Source of the DNA: Chthonobacter albigriseus
GTDB taxonomy: Bacteria > Pseudomonadota > Alphaproteobacteria > Rhizobiales > Pleomorphomonadaceae
Length of the DNA stretch: 64,000 nt
Assembly (NCBI RefSeq): GCF_013839445.1
Contig: NZ_JACDIT010000005.1
Span: forward strand, 186,001-250,000
Direction: 5' to 3'
Position numbers and translations under genes: made by a program. Below are positions 8,840 through 20,198 of the stretch, piece after piece (positions within the stretch are counted from its first letter, which is position 1; every line of letters begins with the position of its first letter). Under the pieces are notes generated by a model. The model worked only from the letters and a program-made list of their open reading frames with translations, searched no databases and was not told where the DNA came from.

Positions 8840-8865
8840 AAGGCGGGCCCCCTGCGGCCCGCCTT
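8840..8865 (+). terminator. Rho-independent-type terminator
   Basis: AAGGCGGGCC (8840-8849) and GGCCCGCCTT (8856-8865) form a perfect 10-bp stem with a 6-base loop, followed by a short T run. It separates the small secreted protein gene from the convergent chemoreceptor gene. Confidence 0.75.
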
Positions 8866-8872
8866 TGTCGTA

Positions 8873-10573
8873 TCAGGCCGCCCTCACGCGCTCGAACAGC
8901 GTTTCCATCTCGCGTCGAAGGTCGCCGCTGGAGCCGGCCACGTTCTCTGCGGCCTGAAGAACCCGGGCGGCCGCCTCGCCGGCGCTGTCGGCGGACCTGC
9001 GGACGTCCTCGATGCTGACCCCGACATGGGCTGAGCCCGTGGCCGCCTGGCTGACGTTGCGGGCGATCTCGCGCGCAGCCGACTGCTGCTGCTCCACAGC
9101 CGAGGCGATTTCGCTTGTGATGCCGTAGACCTCGTCGACCACGCGGGTGATCTCGTCGATGGCGGCGACGACCTGTCCGGTCGCCTCCTGGATGCCGTGC
9201 ACCTGGCCGGTGATGGTGGCGGTGGCGCGGGTCGTCTGGTCGGCCAGTCCCTTGACCTCGGCGGCGACCACCGCGAAGCCGCGGCCGGCCTCACCGGCGC
9301 GCGCTGCCTCGATGGTGGCGTTGAGCGCCAGCAGATTGGTCTGGGCGGCGATGTCTCGGATAAGTTCGATGACATGGCCGATCCGCTGCGCATCGTCGGA
9401 AAGGGTGCGGACGACCTCGTTGGTCTGTCGGGCGTTGTCGACCGCCTGGCGGGTGATGCCGGCGGAAGAGGATGCACGCGAGCCGATCTCGTTGGCCGAG
9501 GCGGCGAGCTGCTCGGTGGCGCCGGCGACGGCCTGGACATTGCCCGTCGTCTGCGCGGCGGCGGCGGAGACCTCGCCGGAGCGGGCGGCGGTGCGGGCGG
9601 CATCGGCACTCATCGCTTCGGCCGTGCCGTTCATGACGCCGGCCGCGGTTTCCAGCTGGTGGACCAGCTCGCTGCCGCGGGCCTGGAACGCGGACATGAT
9701 CTCCTGGACGCGCTCGGCCTTGCGGGCTTTTTCGGCGCGCTCGGCGTCCTGCTCGGCGGCGAGGCGCTCGGCTTCCAGCAAACCGTCGCGGAAGACGACG
9801 AGGGCGGTGGCCATGGTGCCGATCTCATCGTGCCGGTCCGTGGCGGGGATCACCGTGTCGCGCCGACCCGAGGAGAGTTCGCGCATGGCGGACGTGATGG
9901 CGGCGATGGGACCGGTCACGCTGCGGGCGATCATCAGGGCGAGGACGACCAGAAGGCCGAGCATGACAGCGACGCGAGTGGCAGCGTTGAGGGCATTCTC
10001 CATGGCCGCGGCGGTGACGTCGTCGATGTAAATGCCGGTACCGATGATCCAAGGCCAGCCGGTCGCCTGGGCGACATAGGAGACCTTGGGTACGGGAAGC
10101 TCGCTGCCGGCGCGCGGCCAGAGGTAGTCGACGAAGCCACTGCCGGCGCCGGCCACGACGTCGATCATCTCGCGGAAGAGGAACTTGCCGTTCGGGTCCT
10201 GGCTGTCGAACTGGGAGGTGCCGTTCAGCTCCGGCTTGACCCCGTGCGCGACTATCGTGCCCTTGTCGTCGATGACGAAGAAATATTCGCCATTGCCGAA
10301 CCGGAGGCTGGCGATCGCGGCAAGGGCGGCCTTCTCCGCGTCATCCTTGCCCATCGCACCCGAGGACGCCAGGTCAGCGTAGTGCGCGGCCAGCGTTGAC
10401 GCGGTCTGGACCTGGTCACGGATCTGGTCCTTGCGCAGTTCGAGTTGTTCGCCGTTGTTGTGGAGCTGGTCGGCGACCGTGCTGGCCACGAGGCTCAAGG
10501 CCGCAATCCCGATGAGAAGGCCGAGGCGGCGACCGATCCTCATACGGGACAGAAGATCCGAGATACGCGCCAT
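8873..10573 (-). CDS. Methyl-accepting chemotaxis protein with Cache sensor
   Basis: 566 residues. Order of parts: cytoplasmic tip, TM1 at about 17-35, a periplasmic single-Cache (sCache_2-type) sensor at about 40-185 (with GNGEYFFVIDDKG and ATGWPWIIGTGIY), TM2 at about 195-215, HAMP to about 266, then the MCP signalling domain with the conserved hairpin tip ([20 protein letters not shown] and [15 protein letters not shown]). It lacks an obvious C-terminal CheR pentapeptide tether. Cache receptors of this type usually sense small organic acids. It would feed a CheA such as the one encoded at 58295. Confidence 0.92.
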   Translation of the reverse strand: MARISDLLSRMRIGRRLGLLIGIAALSLVASTVADQLHNNGEQLELRKDQIRDQVQTASTLAAHYADLASSGAMGKDDAEKAALAAIASLRFGNGEYFFVIDDKGTIVAHGVKPELNGTSQFDSQDPNGKFLFREMIDVVAGAGSGFVDYLWPRAGSELPVPKVSYVAQATGWPWIIGTGIYIDDVTAAAMENALNAATRVAVMLGLLVVLALMIARSVTGPIAAITSAMRELSSGRRDTVIPATDRHDEIGTMATALVVFRDGLLEAERLAAEQDAERAEKARKAERVQEIMSAFQARGSELVHQLETAAGVMNGTAEAMSADAARTAARSGEVSAAAAQTTGNVQAVAGATEQLAASANEIGSRASSSAGITRQAVDNARQTNEVVRTLSDDAQRIGHVIELIRDIAAQTNLLALNATIEAARAGEAGRGFAVVAAEVKGLADQTTRATATITGQVHGIQEATGQVVAAIDEITRVVDEVYGITSEIASAVEQQQSAAREIARNVSQAATGSAHVGVSIEDVRRSADSAGEAAARVLQAAENVAGSSGDLRREMETLFERVRAA

Positions 10574-10797
10574 TGTTTGTCCTCGCCGACTGTTGTCGCC
10601 GCCGCCAGGCTTGGGCGTGGCGGCCAGGTTTCCTTCCAGAGACCCCGGCGGACAGTCTGCCCGACGAGATCGTTCACAATAGGAACAATGCCAGTTGAGC
10701 AGGGGTTAACACCTGTCAGTTTTTGATTTTTGATCTGACATATCCGGTATAGCCCGTAGCTTGTTGCCAGGAGCGCGCCCGGCCCAAAACGGCGAAA

Positions 10798-10821
10798 GGC
10801 GCGAGGATCGCTCCCCGCGCC
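10798..10821 (-). terminator. Terminator of the PAS chemoreceptor gene
   Basis: On the minus strand GGCGCGGGG (10821-10813) pairs with CCTCGCGCC (10806-10798), 9 bp including one G-T pair and a 6-base loop, followed by TTTCGCCGTTTT. It lies 29 bases past the stop of the chemoreceptor gene. Confidence 0.6.
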
Positions 10822-10849
10822 TTCCGTTTCCCCAGCCACCTTTGTTCGT

Positions 10850-12328
10850 TCAGGCGATCGACTTGGAGGAGTCGCGCACCTTGCGGGTGGCGTTGTCGAT
10901 CTGACGGGTGGCGTTGGCGATCGCGTTCATGTTGCGCGAGATGGTGTCGACGCCGTCGGCGGCGACGCGCATGTTGCTGGACATCTCGGAGGTGACCGCC
11001 GACTGCTCCTCCACCGCGCTGGCGATGGCCGAGGAGATCTCGCTGATCCGCACGATGGTCGACGAGATCGAACTGATGGCTGTGACCGCGCTGCCGGTCG
11101 ATTCCTGGACCGCGTTGATCTGGGCGCCGATCTCCTCGGTGGCCTTGGCGGTCTGGGTCGCAAGGCTCTTGACCTCGGAAGCAACGACGGCGAAGCCGCG
11201 TCCCGCCTCGCCGGCGCGTGCTGCTTCGATGGTCGCGTTGAGGGCCAGGAGGTTGGTCTGCGCGGCGATGTTCTGGATCAGCTGGACCACGTCGCCGATG
11301 CGCTGGGCCGCGACCGTGAGGCCGGAAACGATCTCGTTGGTCTTGTCGGCCTGCTCGACGGCCTGGCTGGAGATGTCGCGGGCGTGAGCCACCTGGCGAC
11401 TGATCTCGGCGACGGAGGCGACGAGTTCCTCGGCGCCCGAGGCGACCGCCTGGACATTGCCGGAGGTCTGCGTCGATGCCGCGGCCGCCTGGGTGGCCTC
11501 GCCGGTGACGGAGGAGACGGTCTCGGTGATGCTGCTGAGGTCGGCGTCGATCGCTTTCTGGACCTCGGCCCGGCGCTGCTGCTCGCGCACCTGGCCGGTG
11601 ATGTCGGAGGCGAACTTGACCACCTTGAAGGGACGGCCGTTCATGTCGAAGATCGGGTTATAGCTGGCCTGGATCCAGACTTCGCGGCCGCCCTTGCCGA
11701 TCCGCTTGTACTGGTTGGCCTGGAACTCGCCGCGGGCCAACGCCGCCCAGAACTGGCGGTAGGCCTCCGTCTGGCGCTCCAACACGTCCACGAACATGGA
11801 ATGGTGCTGGCCCTTGATCTCTTCGAGGCGATAGCCGAGAGCGTCGAGGAAATTCTGGTTGGCGGTAATCACCGTTCCGGTCAGTTCGAACTCGATGACG
11901 GCCTGCGCCTTGTTGAGGGCGGCGAGCTGGCCCTGCCAGTCGGCGGCCTGCAGCTTGGTGGCCGTGACGTCGGTGGCGAACTTGACGACTTTGTAGGGCT
12001 TGCCGGACCGGTCGAGCACCGGGTTGTAGGAAGCCTGGATCCAGATCGCCTTGCCGCCCTTGCCGATCCGCTTGTATTCCGCCTGCTGGAATTTGCCGGA
12101 CTGGAGGTCGACCCAGAACTGCCGGTATTCGGCACTGTTGGCGTAGGCCGGTTCGACGAACATCTGGTGATGCCGGCCCTTCACCTCGTCGAGCGAGTAG
12201 CCGAGTGCATTCAGGAAGTTCGGGTTGGCGAACAGGATCTTGCCGTCCATGTCGAACTCGATGATCGCCTGCGACCGATCCAGGGCGGCCAACTTGGCCC
12301 TGTCGTCACTTCCGCCTAGGAAACTCAT
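10850..12328 (-). CDS. Soluble methyl-accepting chemotaxis protein with tandem PAS domains
   Basis: 492 residues with no membrane segment. Two PAS-PAC units (about 8-120 and 130-245) are near copies of each other: both contain [17 protein letters not shown] or VWIQASYNP, and KVVKFA. An MCP signalling domain follows (about 255-490; [20 protein letters not shown] at the tip). Such cytoplasmic PAS receptors typically sense redox state, oxygen or a bound cofactor and act in energy taxis; ligand and cofactor cannot be read here. The ATG follows GGGGGT. It is separated by a terminator from the Cache receptor, so the two are independent units. Confidence 0.9.
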   Translation of the reverse strand: MSFLGGSDDRAKLAALDRSQAIIEFDMDGKILFANPNFLNALGYSLDEVKGRHHQMFVEPAYANSAEYRQFWVDLQSGKFQQAEYKRIGKGGKAIWIQASYNPVLDRSGKPYKVVKFATDVTATKLQAADWQGQLAALNKAQAVIEFELTGTVITANQNFLDALGYRLEEIKGQHHSMFVDVLERQTEAYRQFWAALARGEFQANQYKRIGKGGREVWIQASYNPIFDMNGRPFKVVKFASDITGQVREQQRRAEVQKAIDADLSSITETVSSVTGEATQAAAASTQTSGNVQAVASGAEELVASVAEISRQVAHARDISSQAVEQADKTNEIVSGLTVAAQRIGDVVQLIQNIAAQTNLLALNATIEAARAGEAGRGFAVVASEVKSLATQTAKATEEIGAQINAVQESTGSAVTAISSISSTIVRISEISSAIASAVEEQSAVTSEMSSNMRVAADGVDTISRNMNAIANATRQIDNATRKVRDSSKSIA

Positions 12329-12536
12329 TTCTTACCCCCGTGTAAGGACGCGTCATTGAGCTCCCACACCAATAAATCAAATCCTAAGTGCCGCATTCGG
12401 AGGCATTATTTGCATGATAAATTGCGGTTACTACTGAGATGCAAGTTGCTTGGGCTCATACTGTCAGTGCCTTACGCATAATCTTCCGAAATGAAGACGA
12501 CATGCTATTCTCTATTCATCAACCGCATTTTTTTGA
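12329..12536. promoter_or_regulatory. AT-richer intergenic region upstream of PAS chemoreceptor
   Basis: This 208-base gap lies between the start of the minus-strand chemoreceptor gene and the end of the guanine deaminase gene. It is visibly more AT-rich than the surroundings and must hold the receptor promoter on the minus strand. I could not assign -35/-10 or sigma-28 elements with confidence. Confidence 0.4.
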
Positions 12537-13913
12537 TCAGTTTCGGGCCGATATGGTCGTGCGCGATCTTCCGTCGACATAGACACCGGCGATGTTCGGG
12601 CGGGAAGCCGTGTAGAGCGACCGCGCGAGAACCTCTTCCGTGGAAAGGTCCTCGAACAGGCGGACGGTTCCGGCCGGCGCATGCGGATCGACGACCAGCG
12701 CGTCGAAGCGCCGGCCCGGCATGAACAGGCCGACGGGGAGATCGAGCGCGTCGGCGCCGCCGGCGGTGGCGAGGTGGAAGGCGGTTCGCCAATCGATGCG
12801 CGACCCGGGCCGGCCGCGCCGTTCGGCGGGCAGGTCGGGATCGACACCGTCCTCCAGCATGCGCGAGGCGGCAACGGCCATGCGCATGGCATCGAGGATG
12901 GAAGCGATCGGGCCGCCGGATATGTCCGTTCCGAGGCCAACGCGTAGTCCCTTCTCCAGGGCGGAGCGGAGCGGGAAGATGGCGTTGGCGAAATAGGCGT
13001 TGGAGACCGGGCAGTGGGCGATGCCCGCGCCGCGCCGACGGACGAGGTCCATGTCGGCGGGCGTGAGGAAACCGGCATGGGCAAGAACGGTGCGGCGGCC
13101 GACGAGGCCGAAGCCGTCGAGCGCCTCGGCATCGGTGCGACCCATCCGCTTCAAGACGAAAGCGTGCTCCCAATCGCTTTCCGAGCAGTGGGTCTGCACG
13201 TGGCAGCCGCAGGCGCGGGCCAGCGCGCCGAGCCCTTCCAGGGTGGGATCGGTGCAACTCGGGATGAAACGTGGGGTGACGACGGGAAGAACGCGACGTT
13301 GGGCGTTATCGGGATGGGCAAATATGTGGTCGATCACCGTCTGCGTACCGGCCAGGGCGGCTTCCGGAGACGCATCGCGCAGGTCGGGGGGGCAGGCGGC
13401 CGGATCGTCCATGGCGACCTTGCCGATGAGGGCGCGCAGGCCCTTCTCCACGGCGATGTCGGCGAGGAGGCGGGTGGCGTCGGTGTGCACCGTGGCGAAC
13501 ATCAGCGCCGTGGTGGTGCCGTTGGCCAGGAGGTCGTCGACGAGCGCGGTGTAGGCTCGGCGCGCGAAGGCGAGGTCGGCGTAGCGCGCTTCCAGCGGGA
13601 AGGTGTAGCGGTGGAGCCAGACTTCCAGCGGCGCGTCGAGCGCAGCGCCGAGCTGCGGATACTGCGGCGCGTGGATGTGGAGGTCGACGAAGCCGGGGAT
13701 CGCAAAGGCGCCAGCTGGAATCCGCTCGAGCCGGCCGGCGGCGCGGGCGTCGGACAGGGTGGCTGCGTGGCGCGGGTCGTCGCGCGGGATGACGGCGGCA
13801 ATCGCGCCGGCCGCGTCGATCTCGACCAACGCGTCGTCCAGGATCTCCACCGCGCCGCGTACCGGGGCATGGGCGAAGGTGCCGGCAAGGACGCGGCCGC
13901 GGAGATCGTGCAT
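12537..13913 (-). CDS. guaD: Guanine deaminase
   Basis: 458 residues, an amidohydrolase-superfamily zinc enzyme that converts guanine to xanthine and ammonia. Visible active-site elements: PGFVDLHIH with His79 and His81, His241 with Glu244 (THCSES), His278 (LAHAGFL), the HCPVSNAYF segment at 299-307 and Asp329 (GLGTDIS). Together these follow guanine deaminase rather than adenosine or cytosine deaminase; 8-oxoguanine deaminase activity is a possible alternative. It is the last gene of the purine operon, 73 bases after the BMP binding-protein gene, and would act on the imported or demethylated base. Confidence 0.88.
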   Translation of the reverse strand: MHDLRGRVLAGTFAHAPVRGAVEILDDALVEIDAAGAIAAVIPRDDPRHAATLSDARAAGRLERIPAGAFAIPGFVDLHIHAPQYPQLGAALDAPLEVWLHRYTFPLEARYADLAFARRAYTALVDDLLANGTTTALMFATVHTDATRLLADIAVEKGLRALIGKVAMDDPAACPPDLRDASPEAALAGTQTVIDHIFAHPDNAQRRVLPVVTPRFIPSCTDPTLEGLGALARACGCHVQTHCSESDWEHAFVLKRMGRTDAEALDGFGLVGRRTVLAHAGFLTPADMDLVRRRGAGIAHCPVSNAYFANAIFPLRSALEKGLRVGLGTDISGGPIASILDAMRMAVAASRMLEDGVDPDLPAERRGRPGSRIDWRTAFHLATAGGADALDLPVGLFMPGRRFDALVVDPHAPAGTVRLFEDLSTEEVLARSLYTASRPNIAGVYVDGRSRTTISARN

Positions 13914-13986
13914 CGACGTGTTTCCAGGCTGGGACGCGCCGGCCGGCCGCCCGCTTGCCGCGGGAGGACCGGCCGGCGCGACGGCG

Positions 13987-15075
13987 TCATTGCGGAATGC
14001 GGGTCTCGACGCCCTTGACCAGCCAGTTGATGCCGAGGAGGTCGCCGTCGGCGATCACCGCGCCCGCGGCCAGCTTCTCCGCGCCGTCCTGGTCGAGCAC
14101 CGGGCCGGTGAGCGGGTGGAAGGTGCCGGCTTTCATGGCGGCGACCGCCTCGTCGATGAGGGCCTTGGCGGGCGCGGGAACATCGGCGGTCAGCGAGCCG
14201 ACACCGACGGCGCCGTCCTTCATGCCGCCCCAGTAGGCGGTGCCCTCGAACTTGCCGTCGAGCACCTTGCCGACCTCGGCGACGAAGTGCGGACCCCAGT
14301 CGATAGTCATGCCCATCAGGTACTTCTTGGGGGCATACTTCGCCATGTCCGACGAGGTGTTGAGAACGTAGACGCCGAGCTCCTCGGCCAGGGTCACCAC
14401 TTCAGGCGTGTCCTGGTAGAGCGAGAACAGGACGTCGGCGTTCTGGGCAACCAGGGAACGGGCGGATTCCTGGCTCTTGTTCGGGTCGAACCAGGAGTTC
14501 AGCCACACGACCTTCACCGTGACATCAGGGGCGACCTTCTGGGCGCCGAGGGTGAAGGCGTTGATGATGCCGACGACCTCCGGGATGGGATAGGCGGCTA
14601 CGACGCCGAGCACCTTGGACTTGGTGAGCGAGCCGGCGGCGATCCCGCCGATGTAGGCGCTCTCGTAGTTGCGGGTCTGGAAGTTGCCGAAGTTGGGCGC
14701 GAGCTTGTAGCCCGAGGCGTGGATGAAGGCCACCTCGGGGTGCTGCTTGGCGAGCTTCAGGCCGTCGTTCATGTAACCGAAGGAGCCGATCATCAGCATC
14801 TTGGCGCCGTCGGCGATCATCTGGTTCATGATGCGCGCGGCGTCGGGGCCCTCGGGGATGTTTTCGGCGGTGACGGCCTCGACCTTGTCGCCGTAGGCCT
14901 CGACGATCTTCTTGCGACCCTCGTCGAGCTCGTGCGCCCAGCCGACGTCACCAACCGGCGAGGGATAGACGAAGCCGATCTTCAGTTTCTCCTCTGCGGC
15001 GCCGGCGGCAATGCCGGCTCCGGTGGCGATGGCGAGCGCGAGGGCGCCCGACAGCAGGTTCCTGATCAATGACAT
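13987..15075 (-). CDS. BMP-family ABC transporter substrate-binding protein (nucleoside/purine)
   Basis: 362 residues with a signal peptide to about residue 26 (GIAAGAA). The mature part follows the PF02608 basic-membrane-protein family: KIGFVYPSPVGDVGWAHE, then GYKLAPNFGNF, and the ESAYIGGIAAGSLTKS segment. Unlike the lipoproteins of Gram-positives, no lipobox Cys is present, as expected for a soluble periplasmic protein. These proteins bind nucleosides or purine bases. The neighbouring two permeases, dual-domain ATPase and guanine deaminase support a purine-type ligand. Confidence 0.88.
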   Translation of the reverse strand: MSLIRNLLSGALALAIATGAGIAAGAAEEKLKIGFVYPSPVGDVGWAHELDEGRKKIVEAYGDKVEAVTAENIPEGPDAARIMNQMIADGAKMLMIGSFGYMNDGLKLAKQHPEVAFIHASGYKLAPNFGNFQTRNYESAYIGGIAAGSLTKSKVLGVVAAYPIPEVVGIINAFTLGAQKVAPDVTVKVVWLNSWFDPNKSQESARSLVAQNADVLFSLYQDTPEVVTLAEELGVYVLNTSSDMAKYAPKKYLMGMTIDWGPHFVAEVGKVLDGKFEGTAYWGGMKDGAVGVGSLTADVPAPAKALIDEAVAAMKAGTFHPLTGPVLDQDGAEKLAAGAVIADGDLLGINWLVKGVETRIPQ

Positions 15076-15106
15076 GTGCTTGCCCCTCTGTTGTGGTTCG
15101 TTGTCG

Positions 15107-16030
15107 TCATGCCTGCCCGCGGAACGGTTTTCCGAGGGAGAGTGGTCGCGTGAGGCGAAGCCGGGTCTGGTCGCGCGAGATGGCGGCCAGAACCAGGATC
15201 GTCACGATGTAGGGGGACGCCGACAGGAGCTGGGACGGGATGGCGAGCCCGAGGCCCTGGACGGACAGCTCCATCAGCGAAATAGCGCCGAACACATAAG
15301 CGCCGAGCGCGATGCGGAAGGGGAGCCAGGAGCCGAAGACCACGAGTGCGACGGCGATCCAGCCGCGTCCGGCGACGAGGCCCTCGGCCCACAAGGCGGT
15401 GTAGGCGATGGAGAGATGGGCGCCGCCGAGGCCGGCCATGAAGCCGCCGAAGAGGACGCAGCCGAGGCGGATGCCGAGGACGGGCGTGCCGATTGCCCGG
15501 GCCGCCTCGGGGTTCTCGCCGACGGCACGGATGCTGAGGCCGAGCTTGGTGCGGGTGAAGACGAGGGCGACGACCGGCACCAGGAGGATGCCGAGGTAGA
15601 CCATTGCATCGTGGGAGAAGAGGATGGGCCCGACGACGGGGAGGTCGGAGAGGCCGGGAATGTCGAGCGACGGCGGCTTGGCGATAGCCGCGCCTTCGAA
15701 ACGGTTGCCGGCGAAGGCGGAGACGCCGAGGCCGAGGACGCCGATGGCAAGGCCGGCCGCGACCTGGTTGGCATGGAAGACAAGGACCAGCGCGGCGAAC
15801 ACCAGCGAGAGCAGGGCGGCCGCCGTGCCGCCGGCCAGGAAGCCGAGGGTGTGCGATCCGGAAAGCGTGGCGACGGCGAAGGCGAAGGCGGCGCCGGTGG
15901 CCATCATACCCTCGACGGAGAGGTTGAGCACGCCGGAGCGCTCGGCGACGGACTCGCCGAGGGCCGCGAAAAGCATCGGCGTCGCTGCCGCGAGCATGCC
16001 GGAGAGGATGAAGACGAGGGTAGCTGTCAT
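15107..16030 (-). CDS. Nucleoside/purine ABC transporter permease (NupQ-like)
   Basis: 307 residues, polytopic; BPD_transp_2 fold. The N-terminus ALGESVAERSGVLNLSVEGM is the hallmark of the second permease in BMP-type nucleoside importers, and the distal GRGWIAVALVVFG stretch is also typical. It pairs with the upstream permease as a heterodimer in the inner membrane. Its start ATG overlaps the stop of that gene by four bases (ATGA), indicating translational coupling. Confidence 0.9.
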   Translation of the reverse strand: MTATLVFILSGMLAAATPMLFAALGESVAERSGVLNLSVEGMMATGAAFAFAVATLSGSHTLGFLAGGTAAALLSLVFAALVLVFHANQVAAGLAIGVLGLGVSAFAGNRFEGAAIAKPPSLDIPGLSDLPVVGPILFSHDAMVYLGILLVPVVALVFTRTKLGLSIRAVGENPEAARAIGTPVLGIRLGCVLFGGFMAGLGGAHLSIAYTALWAEGLVAGRGWIAVALVVFGSWLPFRIALGAYVFGAISLMELSVQGLGLAIPSQLLSASPYIVTILVLAAISRDQTRLRLTRPLSLGKPFRGQA

Positions 16031-17095
16031 GGCGCCGAGCCTTCCGCGACAGCCGCTTTGCGCCAGCGGATGCGGTGGGTGAAGAGGAGCGAGGCGGCGA
16101 GGTAGAAGACGAGCAGGAAGCCCTGGAGGATGGTGGCGGAGGCGTTCGGGACGCCGGCGGACACCACCGCGTAGTCGCCGCCGACGTAGATCACGGCCAT
16201 GACCAGGGCGGCGAAGACGATGCCGATCGGATTGAGGCCGCCGAGGAAGGCGACGATGATCGCGGCGAAACCGTAGCCGGGCGACAGGGTGCGCTGGAGC
16301 ATGCCGAGCGGTCCGGCGACCTCGCCGACGCCGGCAAGTCCGGCGCAGGCGCCGCCGGCGAGGAGCCCGATCCAGATCGCGCGGGTCTGGCTGAAGCCGG
16401 CATAGCGGGCGGCGGCGGGGGCCAGGCCGCCGACCATGAGGCGGAAGCCGGCGGTCGTGCGCGCCATAAAGACCCAGGCGACGAGGGTGGCAGCAAGACC
16501 CATCAGGAGTGAGGTGTTGGCGCGCGTTCCGGGGATCAGCGGGGCGAAGAGGGCGGCGTCGCCGAACATCACGGACTGCGGGAAGTTGAAGCCCATCGGG
16601 TCCTTCAACGGGCCCGTCACCAGGAAATAGAGGAGCTGGAGGGCGACGGAGGACAGCATGAAGGTGGTGAGGATCTCGCTGGCGCCGAAGCGGACGCGCA
16701 GCAGAGCGGCGATGCCGGCCCAGGCCGCCCCGCCAGCCGCGCCAGCCAGGATCATCGCAGGCAGGAGGAAGGGCGAGGTGGAGGTCTCGAAGGCAATGGC
16801 GAGAACCGAGGCGCAGATGGCGCCGACGATGAGCTGGCCCTCCGCGCCGATGTTCCAGATGTCGGCGCGGTAGCCGATGGCGAGGCCCTGCGCGACGAGG
16901 AGCAGCGGACCGGTTTTCAGCAGAACCTCGCCGATCGCGCCGACGCTGGCGAAGGGCTGCACGAAGAAGGCGTAGGCGACCTTCTCCGGCGGGCTGCCGA
17001 TGGCGGTGAAGAGCAGGAAGCCGCAGAGCAGCGTCAGAGCCACCGCGATGGCGGGAACGGCGACGAGCGTGGCGCGGGAGGGGGCGGTGCGGGCC

Positions 17096-17103
<8 letters not shown>
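16027..17103 (-). CDS. Nucleoside/purine ABC transporter permease (NupP-like)
   Basis: 358 residues with multiple TM segments; the motif NIGAEGQLIVGAI and the GYGFAAIIVAFLGGLNP loop are those of the first permease of BMP-type nucleoside ABC importers. I chose the ATG at 17103 (MLEARTAPSR), which overlaps the ATPase gene by 8 bases; the frame is open to 17163 but the extra residues look like out-of-frame ATPase sequence. Partner of the permease encoded next. Confidence 0.88.
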
Positions 17104-18637
<1,534 letters not shown>

Positions 18638-18645
18638 CGGCGGCC

Positions 18646-19275
18646 TCACAGAAATTCCGGGACGCCGGGCATGGCGACGAAACCGGGCAGGGCGCGGATA
18701 CGTCGCGTCCAGGAGCGGAGCTTGGGATACTCCTCCAGGGCGCAGCCGAACTCGATGGAAAGGACAACGGCCGGGAAGCAGGCGATGTCGGCGACGGTCG
18801 GCGTGTCGCCGACGAGGAAGGGAAGACCGTCGAAGGACTGTCGGACGAGGTGATCGTCGAGGATCCGGTAGGCGCGGCGGGTGCCGCCGAGCGGATCGGC
18901 GACGGTGGGCGGAAGGCCGAGCATCTCCTCCAGGCGCGCCTCGTCGGCGGCCTTCAGGTCGTGGGCCGCGAAGGCGAGCCAGTCGAGGGTGGCGGCGTAG
19001 CCGGCGGCATCGCGGGGGAGCCATCGACCCGAGGGGTCATGACGTGCGGCGAGGTGGGCGAGGATCGCTTCGGGCGAGCGGATGACGATGTCGCCGTCGA
19101 CGAGGACCGGAACGGTGCCGCGCGGGTTCACGGCGCGGAAAGCGGCGCCGTCGGTCTCTCGGCCGGGGAAGACGTCCACGGGGACCTTGACGCAGTCGAG
19201 GCCGAGAATGGAGACGAGCAGCCTGGCCTTGTAGGCGTCGGCGGAGAGTTCGTAGTCGTGGAGGACGAGCGCCAT
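18646..19275 (-). CDS. GST-like protein, candidate NdmE-type subunit
   Basis: 209 residues with a thioredoxin-like N-terminal domain (residues 1-78; PRGTVPVLVDGD with the cis-Pro, and SPEAILAHLA binding glutathione in true GSTs) and an all-helical C-terminal domain. In caffeine-degrading Pseudomonas, the GST-like NdmE is a structural partner of the N7-demethylase NdmC with NdmD. Here the gene sits 16 bases after a Rieske-less oxygenase gene, the same combination, so a role as oxygenase partner rather than a detoxifying transferase is plausible. That is inference; a glutathione-dependent role is the alternative. Confidence 0.75.
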   Translation of the reverse strand: MALVLHDYELSADAYKARLLVSILGLDCVKVPVDVFPGRETDGAAFRAVNPRGTVPVLVDGDIVIRSPEAILAHLAARHDPSGRWLPRDAAGYAATLDWLAFAAHDLKAADEARLEEMLGLPPTVADPLGGTRRAYRILDDHLVRQSFDGLPFLVGDTPTVADIACFPAVVLSIEFGCALEEYPKLRSWTRRIRALPGFVAMPGVPEFL

Positions 19276-19291
19276 TGTTGTTGTCGTGTTC

Positions 19292-20182
19292 TCAGGCTGC
19301 CGAAGGGATCGGTTCGTTCTTCTCGAAGACGCCGTAGCGCAGGCCCTTCTCCTTCAGCCAGCGGCGGAAGGCGATCGAGGACATGTCGGCGCGGGTGGGG
19401 GTCTCGGCGCGCGGGGAGAGCGGCAGAAGGCGCGGGCGCTGGTTCTCCAGGATGATCCGGTCCTGCAGGAAGATCATCTGCTGGAAGTGGATGATGCCGG
19501 TGTGCGTGCTGACGGGATCGACCACGTTCACCACCGCGTAGGCCAGCGAAAGATCTTCCTCGACCGGCTGGATGAAGAGGGCGATCACGTCCATTCGGGC
19601 CTGGTCGCTGGGGCAGGTCTTGTAGAGGAGCACGTTGAAGGGCGTGGCGACCCGGTAGGTGTAGTCGGTCATCTGGCCACCCTCGGCGTGGGCGGCGGCC
19701 TGCGGCTGCCAGAAGGTGCAGTTGGTGGCCCAGACCTCGTCGACGTCGCGCCGGATCTCGCAATCGTACTTCGGAACCTCGGGCTGCTCCTCGGCGCCCA
19801 GGATGTCGGTGTGGACAAAGGGGAAATGCGCCATGTCGAGGAAGTTCTCGACCAGCCGGAGACCCGAAGCGCGGACACGGACGGCGCCGCAGGTGGCGAC
19901 GCGGCGGTCGGTCTCGGCGAACTCGTCGATGGGGAAGAGATCGCGCGCGGGCGTGCCGAGGGTGGACCAGACGTGCCCGTAGGCGATGCGGACGGGGAGC
20001 GGGTCGCCGGACGGCCCGCCGGCGTCGGCCTCGCGGACGATGTAGCCGCCGTCGACGGGTCGAACCTCCAGATCCTGGCCGAGCAGGCGGGTCCGGTAGG
20101 TGCCCGCGGCGGCCGTGATGTCCTCGGGACGGCCGACGACGTACCAGGTGTCGAGGGCGGCGCGGTCGGTGGTCTTGGCCAT
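19292..20182 (-). CDS. Rieske-type oxygenase catalytic subunit lacking its Rieske domain (NdmC-like)
   Basis: 296 residues containing only the mononuclear-iron domain. Iron ligands are in NFLDMAHFPFVH: bridging Asp116, His119 and His124; Asp241 (FLQDRIILENQ) is the likely third ligand. No CxH/CxxH Rieske cluster is present, which is unusual: oxygenase alpha subunits normally have it in the first 150 residues. NdmC, the 7-methylxanthine N7-demethylase of Pseudomonas, has the same truncated architecture, and the closing part (ENQRPRLLPLSPRAE) is characteristic of N-demethylase/vanillate-demethylase-type enzymes. The Rieske partner is encoded 16 bases upstream. ATG at 20182 chosen; the frame upstream is shadow. 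Confidence 0.8.
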   Translation of the reverse strand: MAKTTDRAALDTWYVVGRPEDITAAAGTYRTRLLGQDLEVRPVDGGYIVREADAGGPSGDPLPVRIAYGHVWSTLGTPARDLFPIDEFAETDRRVATCGAVRVRASGLRLVENFLDMAHFPFVHTDILGAEEQPEVPKYDCEIRRDVDEVWATNCTFWQPQAAAHAEGGQMTDYTYRVATPFNVLLYKTCPSDQARMDVIALFIQPVEEDLSLAYAVVNVVDPVSTHTGIIHFQQMIFLQDRIILENQRPRLLPLSPRAETPTRADMSSIAFRRWLKEKGLRYGVFEKNEPIPSAA

Positions 20183-20198
20183 CTGGTCGGTCTCCGGG

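Noticed and set aside
18646-19275. Treating the GST-like gene only as a general detoxification enzyme
   Set aside because: Its tight placement between an NdmC-like oxygenase and a purine importer favours a pathway-specific role, though glutathione chemistry is not excluded.
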